Below are positions 1-7,560 of a stretch of DNA of 11,525 nucleotides, in pieces (position 1 is the stretch's first letter; the number at the start of each line of letters is the position of its first letter). Below the pieces are notes generated by a model. That model was not told the DNA's origin, made no database searches, and worked only from the letters and a program-made list of their open reading frames with translations. Source of the DNA: Entrophospora sp. SA101 (taxonomy: Eukaryota; Glomeromycota; Glomeromycetes; Entrophosporales; Entrophosporaceae); assembly GCA_958430865.1 (NCBI GenBank), contig CAUDNR010000314.1:23316-34840 (forward strand), given 5' to 3'. Made by a program: the position numbers and the translations under genes.

Positions 1-413
1 AATATTTAGTTATGAATGTAGAGGCCCACTTATGCATTGGACAAGTGAGGGAAAACGCTAAATAATTAGCGAAAAAAATTTGCGAAATGTAAACTAAAGA
101 AATTTTGAATAAATTAAAACTAAATTAATTAATTAAATGTTAATGTTCTCTTTTTGTTTGCGTATGAAGAAAAAAAATTTTTTTTTGAAGAAACTTGAAG
201 ATGATTTTACTATTTATAATATAAAAAATGGTTTTTATTTTAATATTAAATTTTTAGAGGGTAACTCATATTAAAAATAATATGAAATGGAATGTTAAAA
301 AAAGGATGATGAATGTATTTATACATAAAAATTTTTTTAGATAATGCTCGTGTAACGTTCAACGAGATAAGATAAATTAGATAGATAAATGAATAATAAA
401 TAGATAACTATAT
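1..413. other. AT-rich intergenic DNA with one small hairpin
   Basis: I find no convincing gene here. Both strands are dominated by A/T runs. A perfect hairpin lies at 56-71, with arms CGCTAA and TTAGCG around the loop ATAA. The reading frame open on the minus strand at 337-564 runs through the repeat at 414-443 and is hydrophobic AT-rich translation, so I do not treat it as a gene. Confidence 0.6.
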
Positions 414-443
414 GGGGCATGCTGCAACAAAACCAGACAAAGT
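414..443 (+). repeat. Terminal-repeat-like motif, half copy of the foldback at 6511-6567
   Basis: The sequence beginning GGGGCATGCTGCAACAAA and continuing through CCAGACAAAGT recurs at 6511-6540 with a single substitution in 30 bases. The similarity stops abruptly after 443. At the second site the same arm is followed by its inverted partner, so this is one arm of a palindromic element, most simply a terminal inverted repeat of a DNA transposon or MITE. No inverted partner is seen near this copy. Family is unassigned. Confidence 0.6.
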
Positions 444-600
444 GAACATTGGTATTACCAAGAATTTCAGGGATCAAAACTAGTAATGTGATTATTCTTA
501 ATATTAAGTGATATATAGAATTACTTTTATATAAAAATCTCTCTTTCTCTCTCTGCGGATACATAATTATTGCGGTTAGCTAATTTACATTAGGTCTACC

Positions 601-945
601 ATGGAACCCAAGAGTTATAGTACTATCAGAAGTATTTTGAAGAAAGAACAAGGTGAAAAAATTGCTTCTTATATTTTCAAAATAAATGATGCTCAGACAC
701 TTGAAACTTATCTAAAAAAAGAAAAGATTACCTATGAAATTTGCCAAGAAAGAAAAATCATAACCGGTAAAAAGAACCTAGAAAGAAAAGAAAATCATTA
801 GAGAAATAATTTATTGCCTAACTTAGAATAATATAGTGAGTACATTATCTTTTAAAGATTAAAGAAGCTAAAAATAGATTTGATAAAAAGAATTGGAGAA
901 ATTGATAATATTCAAATAATTCAAGAAAAATTACCCGAGATGTAA
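601..945 (+). pseudogene. Stop-broken lysine-rich coding remnant, unrecognised
   Basis: An ATG in good context (ACCATGG) opens a 66-residue frame (601-801) rich in Lys, Glu and Ile, starting MEPKSYSTIRSILKKEQ. In exactly the same frame, after stops at 799, 829 and 853, a second coding-like stretch runs 856-945 (ending QIIQEKLPEM and TAA). Same-frame protein-like composition on both sides suggests one decayed coding sequence rather than two tiny genes. I found no GT-AG intron that joins the two parts in frame. I do not recognise the protein and see no domain. A 66-residue real small protein remains possible. Confidence 0.3.
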
Positions 946-1267
946 AAAAACATATAAATTAACTTTGTGGATAGATATTTTATTAATAACGCAACAAATA
1001 AATTTTTTAAAAAAATATAAATAAAAACATAAATACATATTTGATAACTGACCAAGTGATTAAATTAATTATTTTAAATATCTTTCATATTATATATATG
1101 AATAATTACTGCTAATATTACGTTACCCCTACAGCTAGCTGATCAATACAACAAAGAATGAATATTTTAAAATTGAAAATTGAAATTCACAATAATAACA
1201 AATTAAATGTCTAATAATTTGTTATGGTGTAATAATGGTTGGTATTACTTTATCAGAATAATGCTTT
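946..1267. other. AT-rich intergenic DNA, nothing recognised
   Basis: No coding frame with protein-like composition and no RNA gene is visible. The stretch contains ordinary A/T runs and short TA repeats such as TATATATATATG near 1091. Confidence 0.6.
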
Positions 1268-1345
1268 GGTGTTGAAGATGATGTCAACACCGATTGATTA
1301 TTTGGTTCGAAATACAATTTTGAAATTTTCGACTAAAATTGTATT
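1268..1345. repeat. Two consecutive hairpins
   Basis: GGTGTTGA at 1268-1275 pairs perfectly with TCAACACC at 1284-1291 across an 8-base loop. AATACAATTTT at 1311-1321 pairs perfectly with AAAATTGTATT at 1335-1345 across 13 bases. The two inverted repeats lie just before a hAT-like terminal motif, so they may be part of non-autonomous transposon debris. Their function is unknown. Confidence 0.5.
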
Positions 1346-1350
1346 GATGC

Positions 1351-1410
1351 TAGGGTTGGCAAATTGTCTGGTCCGTTGAGAACAGATGGATTTTGGACCG
1401 GAATTTTCAT
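1351..1410 (+). mobile_element. Possible hAT-type transposon terminus
   Basis: TAGGGTTGGCAAA at 1351-1363 resembles the outer ends of hAT-superfamily elements, which commonly begin C/TAGGGNTGGCAA. Just inside it are short oppositely oriented GGTCC and GGACC motifs (near 1370 and 1395), as in subterminal palindromes. No opposite end and no 8-bp target duplication could be located, so this is a weak call on one motif. Confidence 0.25.
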
Positions 1411-1587
1411 TTTTATCTTTTAAGGTTTGTAAAACAACAATGGTTTATTTATATGCGGTGAAACTTCAGTATATTATAGTATTTGATATGAAGAATAATT
1501 TTTACTTAATAAGAAAGTGTGATTGGGATAGTAAAATTTTTAGTTTTTGTCATGTCACTTTATCCAATTATTTGTTATGATCTGCAG

Positions 1588-1615
1588 GTGTCCCTATACT
1601 TTTGTCCAGGTAGTG
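1588..1615 (-). mobile_element. Single Tc1/mariner-like terminal repeat
   Basis: GTGTCCCTATACTTTTGTCC, followed by AGGTAGTG, resembles on the reverse strand the Tc1/mariner-type terminus that typically reads GGACAAAAGTAT-GGGACAC. The orientation places the outer end near 1615 and the element interior towards lower coordinates. No matching end was found to the left inside the window, and no transposase is visible, so this is an isolated end or a truncated copy. Confidence 0.4.
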
Positions 1616-2390
1616 AACCACACAGTAAATATGGTTTTATTATTACAAAAAAAAGTGAAACTCATAATAATACAATAATCCAATATGTCATGCAGACTTG
1701 TACAATAAAAGAGTATTATTGAAAGGAATGCTACAAATGTATCCATCGAATCTATGAAATAAATGTAGAACATAAAAGTAAAACATACAAATATCTACAG
1801 GAAGAGCTTGTTCTAAATTAATAATATGATTGGTTCCAAAATTACGATTGGCTCCATCTGTAATTATTTATTACAAAGCATTCGTGCACCAAAGATTTGA
1901 TTGTTAAAATAAAAATTCACATTATTAAGACATTTAAATAAATTAATGGCTTATAATAATAAAGGTAAAAAATTATGGCCTAACATCCAGAAAGCCAAAG
2001 TTTATCCAGTTTCTATATAAAAGTTCCAAGTCATGTGTCACTTGTTCCCAAATTATTATGCTTGATTACAATAAATATAAAAAAAAATTTTTAAATTTTT
2101 ACATCTTACCTCTCTAAGATAAAAAGTCAGTGTAACATTTCAAATGTTTATAGTTTATTTTTAGAATTTCTATATTTCTATTCAATAACAAAACATCTAT
2201 ATTCACTGTACTCAAGCTTCTTGAACACGCATTTCATCAGATTTGGATCTGATCTTACCACCATTATCAAGCAACTCTTGAAAAAATTCTTTTTGTATCA
2301 TTTTGTGTACTTTGTTCCTTATTATTATCAATACATACCAATATCTTTTGCTGGAAATCAATTGTGTAAGTTTATTGAATATTCACTCTC
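1616..2390. other. AT-rich intergenic DNA upstream of the 2415 gene
   Basis: I see no gene, RNA gene or convincing repeat here. The short plus-strand frames overlapping 1386-1722 have no codon structure and run through transposon-end motifs. Confidence 0.55.
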
Positions 2391-2400
2391 TTTATAAACC
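2391..2400 (+). promoter_or_regulatory. TATA-like element before the 2415 gene
   Basis: TTTATAAACC follows a CT-rich stretch (TTCACTCTC) and lies about 15 bases before the proposed ATG. It resembles a TATA box, but the short distance to the start codon is unusual for a fungal gene. It may belong to a different start, or be chance in AT-rich DNA. Confidence 0.2.
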
Positions 2401-2414
2401 CTAATTCTGAAGCC

Positions 2415-3659
2415 ATGAAAGAAGCATCTGTGGCAGGGTTAGGCCTGTTGGAAGCCAGCAATGGTGAGTTGACATCAAGAGGCAGCCGGCTTTTTGTAAT
2501 TAACAACCTGTTTTGATGATTGATTGATCTATTTTGTCTAAGGCTTTACTAACAATGATTTCTGTCCTTTTTGCTTACGGTCAAGATACTACTAATGAAG
2601 ATGAAAAATGATCATAAGCTCCAACAGCAAAATAATATAATATAGTTGCTAAGTTATCACAATCCAATGCCTCTAGGTTTTTTCCACATGATTCACCCAG
2701 CACACTGATCCTGTGCAATTGATAAACTGAAGAAAGCCTATTATTTGGAATTAAAAAAGTGTGGAAATGATTCAAAACTCCAAACAATGAAGATTGATGT
2801 ATATATTTAATGTGCTGACATTTTATTTTGTTAGCTTTAACTTTAAGCTATAGTGTTTTCTAATGCCTGTTTCTCTATTTCTATATAGGTTATATTATTC
2901 AACAAGATTGGGAGACCTGGCTAAAGGAAAGAAAGTCTGTATGTTCAGTTATCACATACGCTTTGAATTATGTTTACAATTACCTAAGTTTCTGATTCAT
3001 TCTTTATAGATTCAAGTTTGTTGGTCAATTCATGATACAAATATACATGTACAACAGGATTTTAATTCAATTGTCAAGGAAGTAAGCCATTTACTAAGAG
3101 AAGTATAATTTTATAGTGCTTGCAATATTATGTTTAAAAGAGATTTTCATCATAGGTTATATGCACAAAAAACAAGAGTGATGACAATACTGACATCATT
3201 GGTGATGAGAAGTTAACCGATAATGATGAATATGATTCTGATGGTAGTGATGATGATGAGGATAGCAATAATGTAAAGGAGAAGGTTAGTATGATTTTAT
3301 CTTTAGCAATATATTATGTTTGGAAAAAAACTTGGATTAGGGTACAAGTGTACATCAGGAAATTTTTCTGATGCAGATTTACATAATTATTACACTATTT
3401 ACATAAGTTTATGGTGGGCCCATAATATTATGCAAATAAGCATACAAAAATTATGCAATTATTACATCAAGTGTAAATATTACATAATTTTTATGCAAAT
3501 ATTACAACTTTGCATATTAAAATTTATGGATGTAATATTGCGGTGGGGAAAATTTCCTGATGTATAATTGAATGACATGTACAAGCTATTAATATATAAA
3601 TGATGGAAACAAAATTTCAGGAACAAAAATCCAAAAAGATTTTTATATCTACAAGATGA
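2415..3659 (+). CDS. Unrecognised multi-exon gene with an acidic tail (hypothetical protein)
   Basis: Proposed exons are 2415-2463, 2889-2938, 3010-3081, 3156-3284 and 3621-3659, giving 112 residues. All four introns have GT-AG ends with good donors (GTGAGT, GTATGT, GTAAGC, GTTAGT), and exons 1-4 join in one frame without stops. This is the main evidence that the locus is or was a gene. The protein begins MKEASVAGLGLLEASNG, contains a Trp-rich segment (QQDWETWLKERKS then IQVCWSIHD), and ends in an Asp/Glu/Ser-rich tract around residues 70-96. Exon 5 in the joined frame reaches TGA after 12 residues. In the +1 frame exon 5 instead encodes a charged stretch (LQDDDKDDKENRKKPK) up to a GTAATT donor at 3697, and more coding-like sequence follows at 3924-4173. 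The gene may therefore once have been longer and be frame-broken here. No family is recognised. A transposon-derived or lineage-specific gene is possible. Confidence 0.45.
2580..2810 (+). pseudogene. Coding-like remnant inside intron 1 of the 2415 gene
   Basis: One plus-strand frame reads like protein throughout: MKNDHKLQQQNN, then YHNPMPLGFFHMIHPAH, then DKLKKAYYLELKKCGND, ending at TAA 2808-2810. It is interrupted by TAG at 2643 and TGA at 2706. It lies in the proposed 425-base first intron, which is much longer than introns 2 and 3 (~70 bases). The intron may thus hold decayed exons of the same gene or a fragment of another. The open minus-strand frame over the same bases looks like a shadow of it. 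Not identified. Confidence 0.25.
3351..3564. mobile_element. TA-flanked MITE with perfect 16-bp terminal inverted repeats
   Basis: TACATCAGGAAATTTT at 3351-3366 is the exact reverse complement of AAAATTTCCTGATGTA at 3549-3564. The outermost bases on each side are TA, so the element proper is CATCAGG...CCTGATG, about 210 bp, with the TA target duplication typical of Tc1/mariner-type elements. The interior has no transposase. It contains a central GGGCCC palindrome (3417-3422), three TATGCAA direct copies (near 3430, 3453 and 3492), and a subterminal hairpin in which CATCAG pairs with CTGATG. It sits entirely within the fourth intron of the unrecognised gene, in a place where splicing would remove it. 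Short open frames across it on both strands are incidental. Confidence 0.8.
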
Positions 3660-3923
3660 TGACAAAGATGACAAAGAAAATCGCAAAAAACCTAAAGTAA
3701 TTTGCTCATTTCATCTTTATCTTACATTTTAAATCAATCACATACTTAAAATATTTGATTATTAACAAAAAAAGGGAGAAATTATGAACTGGACAACTGA
3801 GAGTCATAACATTTAACAAATAACTTGATGATCAGGACCAGGAAGTAAATGATGTACATTTTCAATATATTTCTTTTTTTTTTTTGGAAATTATGGACTA
3901 ATACACTGATGATATTTGGTCAG

Positions 3924-4173
3924 ATCAAAATCCAAGGTATTCTCAATAAGGAAATACATATTGATAGCATAACTAAGGACACTTTAAACATTTTTAAAAA
4001 TTTCAAGAACAGAAATCAAGATCCTTTGGCACTAAAAGGAATCATGGATATAACACCTAAAAGTTTTTTTGACAAAACAGATTCCTGATAATTCATATCT
4101 CTTGTCATTGGATGATTTTGACCATTTTATTCCAGAAGAAACTCACAATTTCCTTGTAACATTCTTTGGACAA
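3924..4173 (+). pseudogene. Frame-broken 3' coding remnant of the 2415 locus
   Basis: After an acceptor-like TTTGGTCAG, 3924-4080 reads as protein in one frame (for example ITKDTLNIFKNFKNRNQDP and LALKGIMDITPKSFFDKT). That frame stops at TGA 4086-4088. From 4072 onward the +1 frame reads equally protein-like (IPDNSYLLSLDDFDHFIPEE, then THNFLVTFFGQ) up to a good donor GTAAGG at 4174. The switch falls at a run of seven T at 4064-4070, where loss of one T would restore a single frame. This looks like a coding exon damaged by a homopolymer indel, or a sequencing error. The protein family is not recognised. It probably belongs with the exons at 2415-3284, but the joining exons are unclear. Confidence 0.4.
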
Positions 4174-4440
4174 GTAAGGAATTGATTATTATTAGCAAGG
4201 AATATATTTGGCAATATTATTTACTTTATTAATAAAAATTTACCAGTTAGGCCTTTTAGCTTCAAAATTAACAAATCAAAATGAAAATTTTTACAAAGCT
4301 ACTTTATTGATTACATTCTAGTTATTTACACTTATCGCATATAGCATTTTCATTATATAATTTTTTTCATATTGGATATAGTAAATTGCTAAATTTTCTT
4401 TGTCTAAATACTAAGTTGCTTCAGCTTCTAATAATGCTTT
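4174..4440. other. AT-rich sequence, nothing recognised
   Basis: This follows the last coding-like exon of the plus-strand locus and precedes minus-strand remnants. It would be intron or 3' flank. No gene is visible. Confidence 0.5.
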
Positions 4441-4754
4441 CTATTTTATTTTATTAAGAAAAAAATTTGTTTTCAGGAAATTTTGAGGAAAAGTTTGTTT
4501 TGTAACATCTTCAGATCTTTTACCATCATTAAAACTTTCTGGGCTATTGATGACATGATTAATATATCTTAAGCCACAAAGACCTTGACACATATTCATG
4601 TTTTTACTTGAGTTTTTTTTTTGATAAATGGTTGTTCACAAAAAATTACAATTTTTATCTTTAAGATCTTTTCTTTTGATTTCAGTTTCTCTTGTCCCTT
4701 CTTATTAGTTGTTGTAGTTGTAGAATCACCTGCTGCTGTTTCCTTTTCTTCTTG
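4441..4754 (-). pseudogene. Minus-strand coding remnants, unrecognised
   Basis: Two adjacent minus-strand frames have protein-like composition. The first, 4754-4596, starts just after a TGA and reads QEEKETAAGDSTTTTTNKKG, then QEKLKSKEK. The second, 4599-4441, runs 52 residues from MNMCQGLCGLRYINHVINS through PESFNDGKRSEDVTKQTF to a TAG. They differ by one frame, with a run of ten A (minus strand) between them at 4613-4622. They may be the last two exons of a small gene converging on the plus-strand locus, or a decayed fragment. No clean intron joining them was found, and I do not recognise the product. Confidence 0.3.
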
Positions 4755-5235
4755 TCACAGCATACTGTTGATAATTGCTTCCAAGTGAAGTAAATAATTT
4801 TTAACGAGGATCGTAAAATTTTTTGGTTTTTATTTTATTTTTTTAAAAAAATCAATTAATAAAACAAATATACATGATAAACCGATGTATTATCTACTTG
4901 TTAAATTTATCTCTGTAAGCCGATTTTATTAAGGTTTTTTTAAACCGAAGATTTTCTTTTTGTGAAAACATTGACTTTGATTAAATTTTGTAAATAATTC
5001 GGCTACTACTACTACTGATTTTATAAACATAATAATAATAATATTATTATTATTATTAACTGTTATGCTGTGGTTATTCAAATTTTTACACCACTCACCT
5101 AATTTCTTGCCAATGGCAACCCACGACTTAGTTAAACTGTTTTATAGTATATAAAGGTTGGATAAACTTTGACTTTCTGAATGTTAAGTCTTAATTTTTT
5201 ACCTTTATTATTATTATTATGTTGTGAAATTCACG
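4755..5235. other. AT-rich spacer with trinucleotide runs
   Basis: No gene is visible. At 5030-5058 a run of AAT repeats turns directly into ATT repeats, forming a self-complementary microsatellite. A second ATT run lies near 5206-5220. Scattered ACCGAAG/TTCGG motifs (near 4923-4950 and 4999) recall those in the pogo-like region that follows, so the outer part of that element may extend here. Confidence 0.45.
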
Positions 5236-5707
5236 CAAATTGGCCAATCAGAATTTTGTATCCAAATTACATAGGCAAACTGAAGGTAATTGTGCAGGAA
5301 CTTTTCTTCGGTTTTAGAGTCATAAATTAATTCGGACAAACGAGTTAATAAATTTAAAAATTTAGGATTTATAATTTCCTTTATCCATTTTCTGGCAGTG
5401 AATTGATTTAGATTCAATGATAAAAATAATCACTCTTTTTTAGAATTTCAGAAACAGTAGATGCAAGCTGGTTATTTTTTATGTTTGGGTCTTTATTTTT
5501 TTCAATGCATATTTCTATTTTTTGTGAAATTGTTATAGGCATATGTTTTCTTTTTGATGCCCCAACTTCTTTTTCAGTAGATTTTTTTTTCTCTTGTTTG
5601 CATTAGGGGAAGTCTACCCTGGTTATTAAACTTTTGTACATGTTGTGCGTGAAAATGAAATTTATGTGAACATATTCAAATTAGCCAATCAGAATTTCAT
5701 ATCCAAA
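5236..5707 (+). repeat. Direct repeat pair with a CCAATCAG core
   Basis: A 31-base unit at 5236-5266 recurs in the same orientation at 5677-5707 with 28 of 31 bases identical. The shared core is GCCAATCAGAATTT followed by TATCCAAA. The pair flanks the helix-turn-helix remnant of the pogo-like element at roughly equal distance, so these may be its subterminal repeats or the long-diverged ends of an inserted unit. The CCAATCAG core also matches the CCAAT-box consensus, which may be coincidental. Confidence 0.55.
5414..5602 (-). pseudogene. pogo/Tigger-like transposase remnant (CENP-B/Psq-type HTH N-terminus)
   Basis: The minus-strand frame from 5602 to a TGA at 5416-5414 encodes 62 residues, with a Met at residue 21. 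It is Lys-rich, then reads KRKHMPITISQKIEICIEKN, then KDPNIKNNQLA and STVSEILKKSDYF. This follows the Psq/CENP-B N-terminal helix-turn-helix of pogo-type transposases: a KR(K/T).(L/I)T..QK.EI start, a helix ending LA, and a third helix STVS.IL. In intact members about seven to eight residues (a turn ending in a V-containing segment) separate LA from S-T-V. They are absent here, so the recognition part looks internally deleted. No CENP-B second domain or DDE catalytic domain follows, and the frame ends soon after the HTH. It is a dead fragment. The open minus-strand frame at 5217-5417 lies downstream but resembles no transposase part and crosses terminal-repeat-like DNA. Confidence 0.6.
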
Positions 5708-5898
5708 CGCTCCATTCCAAAATTTTAATTACTCAATAAGTCGGATGCAGCAATCAATTGTTTAAAGTACTTTATAATATAAATAAATGTCCGACTTATC
5801 AAGTTTAGATGTTACAACATTTGTATAACTTGTATATTATTATTATTGGCCCAATTTTTATTTCACTTCAGTATTATTAATCTTCGATTTATAAAAAA

Positions 5899-6092
5899 TT
5901 CGGATTAACGGGGCAACTTTTACATATAAATGGCTTCAAAAAAATTAAAAATTTCTTCGGTTTACAGTTTATAAAGTTTTATTAGTGACATTCATATTAA
6001 CAGGGTAATTTACATATCTTTGGCTTTGGTGTTTTAAAAATTATTCATTTTAACAGGGTTTTCGGATTAACGGGGTTCGGATTAACGGGGTT
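5899..6092 (-). mobile_element. 5' end region of the pogo-like element with 15-mer repeats
   Basis: TTCGGATTAACGGGG occurs exactly three times: at 5899-5913 and as a perfect tandem pair at 6061-6075 and 6076-6090. Degenerate relatives (TTAACAGGG near 5998 and 6051) lie between. On the minus strand these read CCCCGTTAATCCGAA, the style of short repeated motif (…AATCCGAA…) that marks the ends of many pogo/Tigger elements. They lie upstream, in transcription order, of the minus-strand helix-turn-helix remnant at 5414-5602. The outer boundary is probably at or just past 6092 (GGCAACCCCG on the minus strand). The matching opposite end was not firmly located. Confidence 0.5.
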
Positions 6093-6249
6093 GCCTATGT
6101 ATAAGCCATTCATTAACTGAAAACTACTACTATTTAAAAATCTGAAATTTTTATTTTAACAATCAGGTACATTGATGCACGAGTTCTTTGTAATGAATAA
6201 TTACATATCCAATTACGGTTTTTAAACTTTCTTCCCGCAATAGTGATTA
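6093..6249. other. Short AT-rich spacer
   Basis: No gene or structured repeat is recognised between the pogo-like end and the inverted repeat at 6250. Confidence 0.5.
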
Positions 6250-6311
6250 ATTACTATTACTATTACGGATTGGTAAAACCGCAACTCCATAATAGTAATA
6301 GTAATAGTAAT
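6250..6311. repeat. 17-bp perfect inverted repeat made of trinucleotide units
   Basis: ATTACTATTACTATTAC at 6250-6266 is the exact reverse complement of GTAATAGTAATAGTAAT at 6295-6311, separated by 28 bases. The right side carries further GTAATA units, and ATTACGG occurs several times nearby (6214, 6263, 6314, 6321). It can form a long hairpin and may be a small foldback element or a folded microsatellite. The plus-strand open frame across it encodes only Asn/Ser/Tyr repeats and is not a gene. Confidence 0.65.
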
Positions 6312-6510
6312 AATTACGGAATTACGGAGCCAGCCATTACTACAATGATAATAATAATAAGCATAGGGTCACATAAGAGAATACTTGGATATGTTCAGGA
6401 ATTGATTGTTTTTATTTTGAATTACATGTGACATGCTTCGCCAAAACTTTAGCATTCATAGTGATGATCGTCGTCAAAGCAGAGAGGGGTCGTACACTGA
6501 ATATTCATTT

Positions 6511-6567
6511 GGGGCATACTGCAACAAAACCAGACAAAGTTGTCTAGATTTGTTGCAAGCATGCCCC
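6511..6567. repeat. 57-bp foldback: two terminal-repeat arms joined head to head
   Basis: The left arm GGGGCATACTGCAACAAA pairs with the right arm TTTGTTGCAAGCATGCCCC, apart from one mismatch and one extra base. The centre contains a further stem, AGACAA-AG-TTGTCT (6532-6545). The whole unit is nearly one hairpin. Its left arm plus half the centre recurs alone at 414-443. ATTT stands on both sides (6507-6510 and 6568-6571), a possible short target duplication. The simplest reading is a minimal MITE consisting only of its two ends. Confidence 0.7.
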
Positions 6568-7267
6568 ATTTGATCATTAAATTAATTATTCAATGAATGA
6601 TTATTCATTCATTGTTAACAAAAAATTTTAAATTTATTAATCATTTTACATTCTACCAAAATTATCAATCAAAAAAACCATAGTTTTGTTCTTTTACAGC
6701 TTGACTAAATAATCTCTCACACTTGGAGCGGACGTTGCAGGTGCACATAAACGTTTAGGCAAAGCCAGAGATCTATTTTTATTATGTAGAATTGATTATC
6801 TTTAATATCCAACTTGGCTCCTTAAAACCACCCTTTACTTTGCTTTTCTTCAAAATACGAGCTGCAGAAGCTTTTCTCCTCTCGTTATTGTATTATTACT
6901 TTTCCTATTATAGTGATTGAGTGTTTTTATTCCATTTTAAAAATGAATGGAAGTGGAATAATTAAACAACAAATGAATTAAATTGTACATGAGAAAATTC
7001 ATTTCAATTCAATCGGTTATTTACTGAAATATTCACTGAATATTCGCTCTTTAATTTATTATATTCGGTTAGTCAATCAATGAAAAAAATCAAATATCCT
7101 CATTTTTGGTCTTATATTTCCATTTTTGGAGGAATTGATTTACCTTCCAGTGGCGCATAATTTTTGAAAATCATGCACATTCGAAATTAAGTGCAACTAT
7201 TTTTTTTTCTTTATAACCTTTATTACAATATTTGGTTACATTTGGAAAAACTAGACGTAGTGGCTAA
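6568..7267. other. Intergenic DNA, no gene recognised
   Basis: AT-rich sequence without a supported gene. A 30-residue open stretch at 6713-6805 (containing GADVAGAHKRLGKARDL) follows an acceptor-like TTGTTCTTTTACAG and has slightly higher G+C than its surroundings. It is too short and isolated to call. Confidence 0.45.
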
Positions 7268-7560
7268 GTTTCAACAAAAATAAATATTTTCGGCTTTAAA
7301 AAATGTAAAGATGATGTGCCTGTCTGCGAGAATATTAATATATCATCCTCACCCTCACCATTAAACTTAAAAAATCGATCATTAATATTAAACGATTTTA
7401 TGCATAAAAAAAATTTGCAAAGTCAATTCTTTCTTTATCAGAATTAACACACGAATGAAATGATAATGCTATTGAAGTCATAACGGTGATAGTGAGTGAT
7501 GATGGTGTTGGTGATGAAAATAGTAAAAGTAGTAGAAATAATAATAGTTCTGATGTCTAG
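7268..7560 (+). pseudogene. Decayed coding fragment, unrecognised
   Basis: Frame 1 is open 7268-7447 without an initiating ATG and reads like protein (FGFKKCKDDVPVCENINISS, then SPSPLNLKNRSLILNDF). Before it ends, a second frame (7438-7560) takes over with SELTHE, a TGA at 7456-7458, then NDNAIEVITVIVSDDGVGDE and an Asn/Ser-rich end at TAG 7558-7560. The frame change, the internal stop and the missing start suggest the 3' end of a decayed gene. No family is recognised, and chance composition cannot be excluded. Confidence 0.3.

Noticed and set aside
337..564. 75-residue minus-strand open frame
   Set aside because: It is hydrophobic AT-rich translation running through the repeat at 414-443, with no supporting domain or splice structure.
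1386..1722. Two overlapping plus-strand open frames
   Set aside because: They cross transposon-end motifs (1351-1410 and 1588-1615), overlap each other and show no protein-like pattern.
3316..3686. Open frames on both strands across the MITE
   Set aside because: They lie largely in the inverted-repeat element and change composition at its borders.
5217..5417. 66-residue minus-strand frame following the HTH remnant
   Set aside because: It looks superficially protein-like, but it includes the 31-base direct repeat and element-end-like motifs (TCCGAATTA, ACCGAAGAA) and matches no pogo transposase region I know.
6243..6431. 62-residue plus-strand frame rich in Asn and Tyr
   Set aside because: Its composition comes from the ATT/GTAATA repeat units of the inverted repeat.
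6713..6805. 30-residue open stretch with GADVAGAHKRLGKARDL after an acceptor-like site
   Set aside because: It is too short, has no partner exon and no recognisable family.
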